From the NCBI RefSeq assembly GCF_963678635.1, contig NW_026971149.1, forward strand, positions 870,001 through 930,000: 60,000 nt of DNA, read 5' to 3'. A model generated the notes under the pieces. It did no database searches. It was not told the origin of the DNA and worked only from the letters and a program-made list of their open reading frames with translations. Made by a program: the position numbers and the translations under genes. Positions within the stretch are counted from its first letter, which is position 1. Every line of letters begins with the position of its first letter. Shown here piece after piece: positions 28,571 through 40,500 of the stretch. Origin of the DNA: Symsagittifera roscoffensis. Taxonomy: Eukaryota > Xenacoelomorpha > Acoela > Convolutidae.

Positions 28571-28924
28571 TTTTTGTTGTGACTACATTATTGTTTTCGG
28601 GTCAAGGGGAGTCGGCTTAGTTGCCGCTAAATAATATTTGCATACTTGCTAATTTAACTTTTTTTTCCATATTGACTCTACTTTTTCTCCTATATTGAGG
28701 TACAAAAAAGACGTATCATCAAAAGTTAGAGCTATCAATTTTACTTACACCAGCAATCGCTTGTGTTATATTTTGAGGTAACTATTTAACCTTACTTATT
28801 TTGTGCCAATTTTGCTGCACTTTCGCTTTTGCAATATAGCGCTTTAGCATTGGCAATTTAAACATTTTATTTTATCCGGTTTGTTGTCGGAAACTGCTTG
28901 GAGAGTTAAAGAATATATGACCAA

Positions 28925-29460
28925 GTAATTTGCTCATTAGACTCCCAATCTGGGGGCCTGTGGTTCGATCATCGAGTAGATGAACGTAATTCAGACTCTC
29001 ATAGATCGTGATGATTTTTTTTTTCCAGGAAAGTCATAAAACCATAAAACTTGTTCAGGCTCTAATTCACTTTTTTGCGGTTTGAGTTTTGAGTTCTGTT
29101 TAAGTTAATTTCTTTTCTTTTATTAAAAGAAAGAACGTCAAACTCCACTATCAAACAGCGAAAGCATAAAGCTCACGAGTAATGTGGTTGTCTTCTAATT
29201 TCGACAACGGATTTTAATAATTAGAATTATCAGCGAAATAAAATTTTTGTTTACTAATCCTGTTTTTCTCAGATTGGGTTGATTTTATCAAAACAGAGTT
29301 GAAAAAGTCTTCTAGAAATTCAAAGAGCTTGAAGGCCTGTTTTTTTCTTCAAAATTTGAAAATTGAGTTTTTGTCAAAAAACAAGCCAGTATTTTTTTTG
29401 TTTACTTGTTTTATTTGACTATCTTCCCAATTTTCCGTTAGCTAAACTTAGATTTATTTT
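28925..29460 (+). repeat. Dispersed repeat family A, copy 2, with tRNA-like head
   Basis: Positions 28976-29460 match 27298-27620 in several ordered blocks (CTCCACTATCAAACA at about 29142; CAGCGAAATAAAATTTTT at about 29231). Just upstream, 28925-28975 contains a sequence resembling a pol III B box (GTGGTTCGATCAT at about 28960), which suggests a SINE with a tRNA-derived 5' end. The A box is poor, so the tRNA origin is uncertain. Confidence 0.5.
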
Positions 29461-30744
29461 TAAATTTGTTGTTCAACATAGTTTATGGATAAAAATTTGC
29501 TTTGTCAATCCTCTCCTTATGTATTTTTTTTGATATGTATCAGTATAAAATGCCTGACTAATTTTTAAAACAGATTCAGATTTTATATTTTTGTACATTT
29601 GAAGAAACATCAATTTTTTCTCTATTTAAAAAAAAAATTGTTCGGCTTAATAAAAATCTTTCAGAATTTCTCAGTGGCAGAGAAAAACGATCCGAATATA
29701 TTTTTATTTGCTCTTCAGGCTTGTTCACAGTACAGCAGCCTAAATTAAAGATTTTAAACGAGAAAAAAAAACTTTTAATTTTGTTTCAGCTTAAATTTTG
29801 TTTCAGTATTTGTTTCAGATTATGTAGCCTCCTATAAGTCTTTTTTGTTATTCGTTTTTTTTTGCAATTGTAACTGTTGTTGCAAGGTTCTGGGCTACCT
29901 GCACTATAGCAGAGGTTCTCATTCTTCCTACCAAGAAGTACCAATGTTTGTTTTGGGTTTTTCCACGCGTACGTTTGTGTTATAATACGACCTATTTTTT
30001 CAACCGAAGTTATATGTTTTGTTTTCAATGGTTGTGGTTTTTCGGCCAACCTTCGTACACGCGAGTTCAATCCTCTTTTAACGAGCCACCGTGAGTTTTC
30101 AACGTTGTAATTTTGACCCTGAAAATCTTTCTTCTGGTTTTTTCCATTGTGACTTGCTTCCCAAGTAAGGGAAGAAACAAAGTTGGAGGTTCAATATCCA
30201 TTCTCTTTTCTGTGAGAAATCCAATTTTGTTTTGTGCGAAAAAAGGAATTCTTTTGTTTTAACTACCAATATAGCTGAGCGTATATTTTTTGGTCCCATT
30301 TGCCCGGTGGCCGAGTTCAAATCGCAATCGAAGACCAAAAAAATATTGTGATTTTTTCTAAAGTTTTCCACTTGCTTATTTTGCAGAATTGAAACATTTT
30401 AAGTTTTTCCAGTTCTTTTTTCGGAGAGGTCGGTTGTTGATTTTATCTGTTAGAAACTCCCAAACTGACTAGACTTGCTCGAATCTCCATTCAGGTAAAA
30501 AGCTTTTTTTGAAAATTACCAAACCTATGTTCAATTTGTTTCGAGTTGGAACCTTCGTATCTCCTGAATTTTCAAAAAAACACTGCAGATTTCAGTTCTA
30601 TCGTTTAATTGATCAGTTGTTTTGAATGAAACTAAATTCGAGTGTGCGGATTATCTTGTAAGCAAAATATATTTTTTCACTTTTGTCCTTTCAATCATGT
30701 AAATGATTTTATATCGGTTCTCTTCTCCTCATTGCCATTAACTG

Positions 30745-30830
30745 TGTCTATACGAGTAGCTGATTGTGAAATGGTAATGCAGTTGAGCACTATAGCAGAG
30801 GAGCCTGTTTGAGTCCCAGATACACCAATG
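30745..30830 (+). repeat. tRNA-like SINE head (weak)
   Basis: The stretch GAAATGGTAATGCAGTTGAG followed about 30 bp later by TGTTTGAGTCCCAG has the spacing of pol III A and B boxes in a tRNA-derived SINE. The segment GCACTATAGCAGAGG recurs at about 29910, which supports a dispersed family. It does not fold as an intact tRNA as far as I can judge. Confidence 0.35.
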
Positions 30831-31065
30831 CAGTTTATTCTAACACTTTTTACTTTAATCGGTTTGAAGTTACTCAATTCATTGGATTTAAATTGCTTTG
30901 AAGGTCTTTCTAGTGAATAGAAACGTACAAACATGCCAGGCTGTTGCGCGTCCCCACAAGGGTTTGAGCGGAAAAGCTCCGCAATTTTTTCAATCTAATT
31001 TTAATATTGCAAAACGACCATGTGGTTCGGTGTTCAAAAATATGCTAATTGTTAAACCAATGTAA

Positions 31066-31140
31066 CGTGCTTGGCGCAGTTGGTAGCACGGGTGATTGGT
31101 GAGCATTACGTCAAAGTTCTATTCCAGGTGCAATTTTCTT
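31066..31140 (+). repeat. tRNA-derived SINE head
   Basis: TTGGCGCAGTTGG at 31071-31083 fits the pol III A box, and AAAGTTCTATTCC at about 31113 fits a decayed B box, at tRNA-like spacing. Ends do not pair into a clear acceptor stem, so this is more likely a SINE promoter than a working tRNA gene. Confidence 0.45.
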
Positions 31141-32039
31141 AGAGCGGTTTGACCTTAAAAGGATTAAGTTAATTGTGAAGAGGTAAAGCAAAGCGTGCAA
31201 ATAGCAAAAAGCCCTGAATAGGTTCAGTATATATGTATACTTCCCCAGTTCTATTAGAGATTTAGTAGCGCATTTAATGGTGCCTGGTTTTAACTATTTT
31301 ATGATGTGTCAACATCAATTAAAAGATGTGTTTTCAATATCGAGCTTACGAGCATAGTGTATTAGTTTGAACTTATCTTTTCTTCCAACACCAGGTCGCA
31401 AAAAAAGCCCTCAAGTTGGTGGCCTATTTGCTATAATCACAAGCTATAGCATCTCTTCTCTGCTTTACTTGCGGCTAGTGTTTGGTGATAAGCTTCTTTG
31501 GCAGAATGGGAAGGATGTGAGACTCTTCATCTCGTTGTCTTTGGTTGGAACCAATCCGTCACGCAGTAAAAGGTTTACTAATTTGAGGATTATTATTTTT
31601 TGTTTCTACAGCTGATTTTTGGTCGTTTTCCCGCTAGTGTTTGCGAAGCTTCGCCTCTGTGGTAGTCATTTAGGCAGTTTTTGACTCCCAATCGATTGCG
31701 ATCTTCGTATCCCGTTGTCGGCTAACTTTATTAGTTTTGTTCTCACCACATTGACGCACGTGTCAAAAACATTACTCAAGATTAGTAAACTTTCCAGAAG
31801 CAGTAATTTTTTATCGCAACGTTTCAGACTTAATAATATAAATCAAGTTTCAAAAGGCAATGTCATATACCTTAGCAAGCAAATCCACTCATTCAGCTAA
31901 GAAGTTTTTGATGTTTTTGGGTATTAGTTGAAATGTCTCATGTAGACTTGTGTGTGCGGTAATGAAAGTTACGAATACCATAGCTCTCAATCTCCCTTTC
32001 TCTCATCTCATGTGAGATATTTAGGATTTGGACTATCCC

Positions 32040-32363
32040 TCACAATCCTTCATTGTCCCCAACATAGTTCTCTAGTCTCTCTTTTTCGTACCGTTTTTTT
32101 TCTGATTCCGATATTCTCTGTCGCGCTTTTACCTTTTTGTTTCTTCTTCGATCGCTTCTTCTAATCTTAGTGATGGTGGTCTTAAGGGCGCTGTGGGTAG
32201 ATTGCAAAGCAAAATGTTCACGTCTGTTTTCTTTCGCGAATATCGCCATCTGTAGTCCCACAATCCATTTTGACCTTTCCATCGGTGGTTGCGTCGTGTG
32301 TTTGTGCCAAAAAGTTGGATTATTCTGCGGATTCATCTGATTCGAATCATATGACTGCGCCAT
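32040..32363 (-). pseudogene. Leader or gag start of the truncated Gypsy-like element
   Basis: An open frame of 107 codons starts at an ATG that overlaps the PBS (ATGGCGCAGTC). It is rich in Lys and Arg toward its end (KIRRSDRRRNKKVKARQR). I do not recognise a domain. Its position directly after an LTR and PBS suggests it belongs to the retroelement and is not a host gene. The ATG inside the PBS may be fortuitous. Confidence 0.35.
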
Positions 32364-32573
32364 GTTGTATTGTATATCTAATGAGTAGCGTATTTTTTAC
32401 AAGAATTTCGTATCCGTACGGATTCAAGTTCCGTGTCACGACTAACTGCAATCCTCGGTTTAGGTAACAAGATAAGGCGATCAAGGTCACCGTCTTTTGA
32501 GTAGCCTTCAAGGCCGAACATAAATGTTATTGCTCATAATTAACTTAGTATAGCATTTATATAAAGTAATACA
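32363..32573 (-). mobile_element. Gypsy-type LTR (5' LTR, minus strand)
   Basis: Read on the minus strand, this 211-bp segment starts TGTATTAC, ends ACA, and is followed at once by TGGCGCAGTC, a primer-binding site of the kind that pairs with a tRNA 3' CCA end. The same LTR start and the same PBS occur in the minus-strand element at 34884-36338, which is how it was recognised. No second LTR is found near, so the element is either truncated or its 3' part has diverged. Confidence 0.6.
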
Positions 32574-33370
32574 TAACGGATATAAATATATGATCCGGAC
32601 GGGAAAAATTGCCCCCCTTATAGTCTTTAGTCTCTCAATTATTAATTCATGTTGCTTTTAGAGAATTAAACCGGGACAAGTTTTTTTCACTACACATAGT
32701 TACGTCCTATAAGAACTGATAAACGGCAGCCCGTGGGACGAACGATTGGCCTCTTCTGATCCGTCCTATAGAGTAGCATCGAGTTGTCTCTCAAAACAGA
32801 AGGAAATGGAATAGAAGCCGAGCTTTGTTTTTTTTTGAAATTTGGATCTTAAATCTACAACTAGCACCTCTCTCCTACTATGCCCTCCTCCCCGACCGTT
32901 ATTTCCCTGCCCAACAAAAATGATAAAAAAACTTAAGGTTTTTTCATTTTTTTCCAGAAATTGCACAAGAAATTGAAAAAAGTTTGGGGTTTCAAGCTAT
33001 AATCACTAAACAAGAGCATTATTGCGCACTCACCCAAAAAATATTGTTACCACAAATATTGTCACCACAAATGCTAATTGGTGTTTACTTACATCGTGAG
33101 CAGTTAAATTGTCAAAGTTTTCTGAAGTATCGTCCACGAGATAAGATTTTGAATTGATATTGTTGGTTAATATATTGACTTTTATAAGCATTATTTATTA
33201 ACATTTAGTTTTTCTCCGTGGGTTGCATTTAATATTGATCTAAAATTTACCTTAGCTCACCTTTCTGTAACTTGTTTGTGTGAACTGCAAATTTGTTTTT
33301 TTTAAATACTGCGATTGTTCTCGTTCATAAAACGTGCATCGCACTTTGTTTTTTTTCGTGTTGTGTGCAG

Positions 33371-33656
33371 ATGTCTAGACGACCTCGCTTCTTCGCGCGC
33401 AAATTCGACTCGACAATTTCACTGTCAGCCATCAATGAGGTGGACACATCTCTGAATGAGCGAATAGGCACCCCCTTGTCCCCATCAGTGGGAGAGGGAG
33501 GGAGTTGGAACAGCTACTGGCTCAACTTCTTCCACCACTCATTCGACAGAGTAGAAGTGAAGAAGAGTGTGACCACCCCCCTCAAGTACATCTCAGCCGC
33601 CATCATCATGCAACACCTGCCCCCTCACATCATAGCCCCCCATCACTCCCTCCCAG
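33371..33656 (+). CDS. Peptide O-xylosyltransferase, exon with RPRFFARKF motif
   Basis: Starts directly after TTGTGTGCAG with MSRRPRFFARKFDST. This matches the conserved xylosyltransferase pattern RPTFFARKFE that follows the WCGCSP region by about 20 residues in vertebrate enzymes. It continues through SYWLNFFHHSFD, matching the family's RSYWENVYDE region. Length 286 bp; the donor CCAG|GTAAGT at 33656/33657 leaves one base, which joins the next exon to make a GAA codon. The ATG at its first codon is internal and is not a translation start. Codons are more GC-rich (CCC, GAG, CTC) than the flanking introns. Confidence 0.88.
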
Positions 33657-34013
33657 GTAAGTAACATTATTCACACACAGTCAGTCTATACTGACTGTTG
33701 TTATATATATTTTGGCGAAGGTAATTAAGTCATGAGTTCATAAGCATATTCTCTTGGTATAATTTGCAATCTGTTCTTTCGTGAATTGCTTTTTATTTTG
33801 CGTTAAGTGATTTCTAGCCTATCCGTTTTTCGAAAACGATAGCTTCTCTCAGCAGAAAGCTTGGTCTTAGGAGGCCTTGAGTTCGATTAAATCACAAATC
33901 AATTTTAAATTTTTTATTTTTTATGACTAATCATCACGACTAAACAAGACCTAAATTGTGCTTCTATTGTGAATTGTTGTTTGCTTTGTTCTCATAATTG
34001 AGAGTGTGTTTAG
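33657..34013 (+). other. xylt intron, 357 bp, GT-AG
   Basis: Bounded by GTAAGT at 33657 and GTGTTTAG at 34006-34013, phase 1. A short tRNA-like fragment (GAGTTCGATTAAAT near 33880) is the only feature noticed in it. Confidence 0.85.
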
Positions 34014-34228
34014 AAGTGGAGGCGAAACAAATGCGAGCAGACCACTTCTACTCTCATGACAAGTATGTGGGGGATGTGATCACGCTCTCCCTCTCTACCT
34101 CCTCGTACAAGCAGCAGGGGGAGGGGGAGGGAAAGGGGAACGTTGTGATGGTGCAGACTCTGGTGACTCGGAAGGAGAGGGAGAAGGAGAACTACTTTGA
34201 CCCACAGATATTCACTTCCTACGCCCAG
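34014..34228 (+). CDS. Peptide O-xylosyltransferase, exon ending at a GC donor
   Basis: After the shared GAA codon, the frame reads VEAKQMRADHFYSHDKYVGD and runs to DPQIFTSYAQ. This corresponds to the family's region between the RSYWENVYDE segment and VGTDWDAKE. A Gly/Glu-rich stretch (QQGEGEGKGN) is specific to this sequence. The next exon resumes with VTTHFDSKE, which aligns with VGTDWDAKE, so the junction must fall just after GCC CAG at 34228. The intron then begins GCTAGT. The only nearby GT (four bases later) would put the next exon out of frame. Without splicing, the frame would hit a stop at about 34276. Confidence 0.82.
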
Positions 34229-34234
34229 GCTAGT
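34229..34234 (+). promoter_or_regulatory. Probable GC-type 5' splice site
   Basis: The exon ends CAG and the intron begins GCTAGT, the known GC-AG variant of the U2 donor, with good matches at -3 to -1 and +4 to +6. It is required by both phase and homology on each side. A sequencing error or a T-to-C polymorphism at +2 is the alternative. Confidence 0.7.
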
Positions 34235-34883
34235 ACAATGACCCCCAAGTATCAAATGAATACATCACTCTTATAATAGAACAGACAGACAGCTCTTATC
34301 GGCTGTTATTACAACACAACTGACTTAAGTGATTGGTTTACGATACACAGACACTAATACACAAGCCCAGCTCCTATTCTAACAATAGCCATTTTTTATA
34401 ATAAAAGTCGAAATGTTGGGGGCTATTCAGGAAGTATAGATTTTATGCCCACCCATTCTTGGGCTATGGGTTGTTGCCTCTCGCTAGCAACGAACACGGA
34501 TTGTGGCTGGCCTCAAATCACCGACTTTTGAATGAAACGCTTAGACATAATCAAATTCACCACTGCTCTTCCTTGCATATAGTTTTTAATTCGCCTCCTT
34601 TGCTTTTGACATGCATGCATAAGTGGTTCTGCCGTTCTCTGTAGACTAATCAGCACGGTGCATCATGTTGAAATTATGATAGGGGGTTGAAGAATGCTAG
34701 TTGTTGCTAGTTTGCTGCTAATTTTTGACAATGTCTGTCGCGGCTGTTTGTTGCTAGTTTTTGACAATGTCTGTCGAAACGGCTGACTTGGGCTTTGTTC
34801 ACGAAGTTTAGAGCTCTGGTTTTGCATGCTGTTATTTGCTGTCATAGAAGTTTAACACCAGTCTTCCTAATTCATTTGGGAGG

Positions 34884-35054
34884 TGTAGAATTATAGTCTT
34901 GGGAGGTGCGGGTATGTTTAGCTTACGGTAAAGAGAACGTAAAACGAACAAAAAACGAAGTTCTCGCTGAACATTAGCGACATAGACAACACGCAAGGTT
35001 AGAAACCTCTATGCGGTTGACCTTGGTACGATAATAATATAATAACGTAATACA
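34884..35054 (-). repeat. Gypsy-like element, 3' LTR
   Basis: Minus-strand copy of the 170-bp LTR; shares AAAGAGAACGTAAAA and CGTAATACATAAT blocks with 36169-36338. Confidence 0.7.
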
Positions 35055-35149
35055 TAATTCCACACCGTTCGTATTGCGAATACACCAAACTCATTTTCGT
35101 TTTTCTCGGTATCCCATTCTTGTATGACATTTATTTCATATTGGGTAAA

Positions 35150-36065
35150 TTCTGAATCATTAACTTGATTAACGCATGTTTTCTTAGAGTTTTTTGCAAA
35201 ATGTCTACGTTCCCTACAATTGTTATAAATGATGTTTCGTGCAGTGCAATGTTCTCTGTGGTTTGGGTTCAACCAATTCCCGCACTTGTGGCATTTATTT
35301 TGCCGTTTGCCTTCAACTTAGTTCACGGGTTCACGTTTTATATACCCTGACTGTTGACTCCCCACGTTGGTCGATCGCCCTGGGGTGAAATTACCTCTTT
35401 CAAACTTCGGAAGACCGCCGCTGACCTTTTTATACATAATTTCACCTCTCTCTTACCACTGCAAATTGTAACGAGTCCGATGGGAGCAATGTCTCCATAC
35501 TCAATTGTTTGTGAATCTTCTTGTTTTGCATGTTGAAAATAAACACTTCTAAAACTATTGATTCCTCCTTGGGACCGAAATCACAACCCCGGGATAAATG
35601 ACTCAATGCGCAGTAAAACTGCTCCATCCCTTTGTTCTCCCGTTGTTTAAGTCCGAACAAAATAAAGCGACAGTTCGTCAAATTGGGCTCCTCCATAAAA
35701 ACATCTCTAGCCAACTTCCAGAGCTCGTTGGAAATATTTTCGACAATCTTGATGCGAGGGTGTTTCTGAAAATTTACCGCTGGCTTCGTTTTCCGAGAGA
35801 TAGGAATAACTTTGATTTAAGACTTTTATCTGCTTCTCCTCTACTTATTCCCTTGAAAAACGCTTCTCCTCCTCTAATCATCGGGTTTCTTCAGTTTGCC
35901 ATACTTTTAAAACTCTTTCAGTACGTGCCTCTCTATCCGATTTCATTTGAGCGTCTTCCCTTCCCTGTGGTTCTTCCAATGTTGGGTACTCGTTCGCAGA
36001 CAACGTATTTTCAGCAAGTATGTTTTCAATGTCAATTTCTTCTTTCGCAATTACGGTGAGCTGAA
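35150..36065 (-). pseudogene. Decayed Gypsy-type gag with zinc-knuckle remnants
   Basis: Three blocks are seen on the minus strand. Near 36060-35870 there is a WAQRFQLT-type start. Between 35780 and 35442 lies a gag capsid-like segment with ALSHLSRGCDFG, resembling the ALRxLAxxCxFG motif of Ty3/Gypsy gag. Near 35300-35180 there is a CHKCGxxxxxxxHxxxC knuckle followed by a second one that has lost a cysteine (CRERRHFAxxxxxxC). Frames change between blocks. No pol follows. Confidence 0.6.
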
Positions 36066-36168
36066 ATCGTTGTGCCCAATCATCCTAAGCTACCGGCTGT
36101 TCTTGGGTCAGTCCGTTCCAAAACACATCCAGCTCGCGATAGTTTGATTCCGTATGTGACTGCGCCAT

Positions 36169-36338
36169 GTAGAACTATTTTCATTGGAGGTACGTGTATG
36201 TTAAGTTTATGGCAAAGAGAACGTAAAAAGAACAACTTCAATTCTCGGTGAACACTAGCTCCAATGGCAACACGCATGGTTAGCAACCTCTATACGGTTG
36301 AACTTGCCATTACAATAAATATAAATAACGTAATACAT
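36169..36338 (-). repeat. Gypsy-like element, 5' LTR with adjacent PBS
   Basis: The 5' LTR of the element, followed on the minus strand by the primer-binding site at about 36151-36168 (TGGCGCAGTCAC), the same PBS start as after the LTR at 32363-32573. Confidence 0.68.
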
Positions 36339-37089
36339 AATACGTAATAATCATATATTTTCTTATATGCTTCACCATAGGAGGAAGCGCGTTTTTTTTT
36401 CAAAATGAAAAACAAAATGAGTTTTTTTTTTTTTCAAGAATGTGATCTGTTCACAAGGATTTTATCACAAGGAAAAAGGAGTTATACTTAAAAAGTTATC
36501 TTTAACGGTTACCGAGTACTGCGCCTCAAGTATTGTCCTACTTCTATTAAATTTCAACTCTCCTCCAAAATATAAGCCGAAGCATACAATTCTTTGACAA
36601 TTTACTTGCCCGGGCTTCACTGGGAACGCGGAGAACTCTTGTATTGAATTTTAATTGAAATAATTCAAAATTGTGGGTTAAAAATTACAAGGCTGTTTTC
36701 TAAGCAATAAAAAAAGAAGGTAGATTTTTCATCCAAAAACTTGGGCATCAAAGTAGGGAACCTTTTCGGTTTGTGCTTTCCAGGGTTGAAAATGTTTATT
36801 CGAAAAGCTTTCACGCTGTAGAGCAAATGTGCCTCACAACGCCTAATAACAAATATGTTTAAAAAAATCTGTGTGCTCTAAAAATTCCAAAGGCTACTAA
36901 AATTGGCTGAAAATGATCTTAAGCGAAATTGGAAACATACCTTTCAAAATTCAGTGCTTTAATCTGGGATTACAGCGGAGACTGATTAGGATTTCAGTGC
37001 TGAAAAAAAAATTTCACAGAGACATTTATTTTAGAGGCATTAAAAGGAACAGATAACAGTTTTTGAAGACGACCTTGTTGCCGGAGGAG

Positions 37090-37523
37090 CAGGGGTGGAT
37101 CTAGGATTTTCTCGAGGGGTGGGCGGATTTTCAAAAAATTTTCGAAATTTTTGTCGACATTTTTTTTTGGTCGACCGAATTGATTTTTCGAGCTCCTCCC
37201 TAAGCCTGTTTAGTCCCTATTTTGGCCAAATTTTGTGTGCCGCAGTCAAAATTTTGAAAAAACAGTCCGAATAAGGCATTTTTATGTACTTTTTGGAAAG
37301 TTTTGACCAGAAAATCGCGTTTTTTGGCGCGCGCTTCCCCCTTAAATTTAGTATACATTGGTGCCGAAGGCTCCTTTAGAAAAATTTAAGGGTTGGTCGG
37401 CCAAAACTGGATTTCTTAAAAATACCAAAGGGGGGACCCTTTGGGTCGGCAGGGGGTCGAACCCCTGAAGGGAGGGGGGCGTCCGCCACACCCAACACCC
37501 CCCCCCCCCTAAATCCGCCCCTG
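37090..37523. mobile_element. hAT-type MITE, 434 bp
   Basis: The element starts CAGGGGTGGATCTAGGAT and ends ATCCGCCCCTG, so the termini are inverted (CAGGGG...CCCCTG). It is flanked by a perfect 8-bp direct repeat CGGAGGAG at 37082-37089 and 37524-37531. An 8-bp target duplication with CAGGGG-type ends is the signature of the hAT superfamily. It has no coding capacity and includes a C run at about 37498-37509. A truncated relative lies at 40895-41065 in the opposite orientation. Confidence 0.8.
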
Positions 37524-40500
37524 CGGAGGAGGGTTTTTCACTGATTCATATATTCTTTTACTTCCAACTATTTAAATATGCGGGAACTTTTAGGGAGCAA
37601 GTGAGGAGTTTATACGAATTTGCTAAATTTGCTAGCCTTAGTACCCAAAAATCAACAAGTAGTTCTGCTGGATCTACTCATCATTGCGGCATGAAAGGCT
37701 TTGATGTTTTTAGTTATAAATAACTTATTCCTACTCAGCTATGGTCTCGAACGGTTGATCTAAAAACAAGCCTTTTCATTTTAAAAAACCAATCAAGAGG
37801 TTCAGGTACTTGAGTATCTTGAAAGGCAACTGAATTTTACAAAGTGTTTGAGAAATTGGTATAAATTGTTACTCAAGGACACAAGGGACATGTTTTAGTT
37901 GCTTAAAGCGCCGAACATCAGGTTCTGTGATATGAAGTTCAAACAAATTACCTTCTTGTCGCTCATTTTTTTAGTGGTCGTTAAATCTGGCACAGATCAC
38001 GCTTATCACGAATGAACTCTGAAGATAATCCTGTAATCCTGTCATCAAGACCGCGAAGACCTCAAAAAGAAGATCCATAAACTGACCCTGGGTGCCGTTC
38101 ATACTAACATCTGAAATATATATTGTTGCCACTCAAGAAAACATCCCTTGTTTCTGACTGAAGGCAAATTGACTGGAATTAAGTGATGAGCTAGATGAGG
38201 CTGTAAATATTGAATTGTACAATGCTATAGATACAATTCATCCACAAGAATCGATCTAAAAAAATCTGAAATTGATTAAGAAGTCAGACTAAGTTAAAAT
38301 GAAAAAAAAAACTGAAAAACTCAGTGATTTATTTCCAACATGTCTTATAGCATACAGTTTTTTTTACATACAACAATAAACCAATAAACTAAGATTTGCT
38401 ACAACCCTGCTTTCATATTGATTTCATCTGCTCCTAAGTTTGACAAAAGTTGGTTATGAATAAGTGAATATAACTCGCGGTCCAACCAACGACCACGGAA
38501 CAACCGATTGAGCAAAGAATCAGAGGTCCTCAAAAACCCTCTTAAGAAAAGACGCAAAACCATAGTAGTTACCATTGTAGACAGAGAAAAACACAGAAAG
38601 CCCAGCAAACCAGACGAGATGAAGAAAAAACCCGAATCCTACGGAATGCCCCATTACGATTGAGATACATCATCGACTGAAAAGAAGCAGATGTAAGCAA
38701 AAAAAGATGACGAATCTATGTTTGCTGAAGAATTTTCATCAAAACAAATATACAAGTAAAGATCCATCTCTGTTTGGCAGTGTGACGATTTTGAACGTTG
38801 AATTGTGCGAAAATTTTGAAAGTTCCACAGTTAATTACTTACAGGTTTTTTACAGAAACTGTATACACAAAATTTTGAACAGTTTGCCGCAAAACATTGC
38901 GACTCAAAGTGATAGCGTATTACCTAAAACAAAAGATTGTTGGATGACTTGGCGTATGTTGATAAAATTGCTTAAGACATCAAAGAACACGAGCATCTTC
39001 TTGTTGCAGTTGGTTGCGTGTCCCCCTCCTGTTATCGTTCTGTATAACCATTGAAGTTGAAGTTTTACTAAGCGTTCATTGCTGGTTGATTGCTTAGTAA
39101 TTTTATCCTAAGTTATAAGTCTCACCTTGGATCGTCAAGTTGTCTTGACAAAAGTTAGAGTAGAAACAATAGTTAGAAAAGGTATGAGTTAATTAGCTGG
39201 TTAAATACAAAGCACATGATTATTAGATTATATAAACGAATCGAACAGCTTAAAGAACATTACCTATGAGGGAGGTTGAGTTAATCTTATTTTGTTCATC
39301 AATATTTTATCTTCTTACTAAGGTCGATGATTGTTTAGTATTCTTGCGTCACCCTTGATTGTGTCCTTTTCTGCACTTCCAGTTGGTCGTCTGTATTGTC
39401 CTTGCCGTAGTCCTTTTAGTCCGTATGGTCCAGATTTCCTCGGTTGTGCGTATCTCGATTTATAATTTTATCGAATTTTGAACGCGAATTTTTTCTCTTT
39501 TTTATTTGGAAAAACGGCCAGTTTAATGTTATTGTTAAAGTGGAAAAGAAAAAAGTTATTTATTTTGAAAAAGTAGTTGTTAAGAGTTCTGACTTGCTGC
39601 TGACTGAGCAAATTGAAACACTGAAGATTTCAGGCCAGTCCTTTTACTCGTAAGCATAAACCGGCGGCTGATTCAATCTTTAATTATTCAGGTTTCACCT
39701 GCTCCTTTATTCTCCCATTCGTATAAGGGAATTTTCAACTATTTTTTTTTTGATTTTTTCAAATCAAATATCTTTAAATTGTTAGTCCTCTTTGATTAGA
39801 ACCGCAGCCTTCAGTTTTATCTGATTAAAAATTCATAATACTCCCTCTGATGCATCATATTGCAGGTGCATCTCTGCTTAGTCAAAGCAAGGAGAATTTC
39901 AGTGCAGCCGGCAAGACTGCTAAATATTTATCCATTTTGTTTCAAGTTAAAGTTAAAAGGGACGTTTTAATAATCGCCGCCCCTTTAAAATAGTGAGCAC
40001 GAAAAAAATTAGAGAAATTGGACAAGTATTTAAAAAGTAGTGGATTTTATAGTCCTAATAAGAGTAAATCAGTCAATATCTGGTTTTGTGAAGAGAGGCT
40101 TTAATTTAAATGGCACGCTCCAATCTAGAATTGGGTCGTTAAATAAACAATTAGGACAATGGTCTTTTGTCCGTGTAGTATTGTCAATACTACAAAGTGT
40201 TCAAACGAAAGAAGCCTTCAAATAAAAGTATTCAAACGGCAGATGCATTCAAACAAAAGACTAAATCAAACCAACCAACAGCTAAAAACTTGGGTAGATA
40301 AAGGCACAGCGCTGACGAGTTTGCTCAAACATTTGTGGTAAGAAGGGCACTGAAACGCATACAACAGTTATTGAAAAAGTCTGTTTTGGGGAAAGAAACG
40401 TTTGATCATTCAAAATGTTCTTCTTGGAGCACATGGACCTTATTTTGAACAAGCTTCAGAAATTCGTCTGCACTTAAAAACTCGAGAACGAATCGTGATG

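Larger units (their letters stand above)
27058..33370 (+). other. xylt intron, 6313 bp, GT-AG
   Basis: Bounded by GTCAGT at 27058 and TTGTGTGCAG at 33361-33370, phase 0. It contains two families of old dispersed repeats (27298-27620 with 28976-29460; 27700-28570 with a partner at 52360-53240), tRNA-like sequences near 28930, 30750 and 31066, and a minus-strand Gypsy-type LTR with leader (32040-32573). The rest is AT-rich with no supportable gene. Confidence 0.8.
34884..36338 (-). mobile_element. Short Gypsy-like LTR element, gag only
   Basis: Two direct repeats, 34884-35054 (171 bp) and 36169-36338 (170 bp), bracket 1.1 kb. On the minus strand each starts TGTATTACGTTA and ends CTACA, the usual TG...CA. 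The right-hand copy is followed (minus strand) by TGGCGCAGTCAC, a PBS. The internal region encodes decayed gag only; there is no protease, reverse transcriptase or integrase. The LTRs differ at many positions, so the insertion is old. I see no target-site duplication. A non-autonomous derivative or an internal deletion product are both possible. Confidence 0.7.

Noticed and set aside
31066-31140. Functional tRNA gene
   Set aside because: A and B boxes are present but the acceptor stem does not pair and the B box is decayed; a SINE head is more likely.
33371-33373. Translation start at the ATG opening exon 33371
   Set aside because: It lies at an exon border in the middle of the conserved enzyme; the previous exon joins in phase.
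34884-36338. Plus-strand 153-codon ORF at 35598-36059 as a host gene
   Set aside because: It is the antisense of a Gypsy-like gag located between two LTRs.
38707-39054. 115-codon plus-strand ORF
   Set aside because: No domain recognised, AT-rich intronic codons, no splice signals with matching phase; kept only as intron content.
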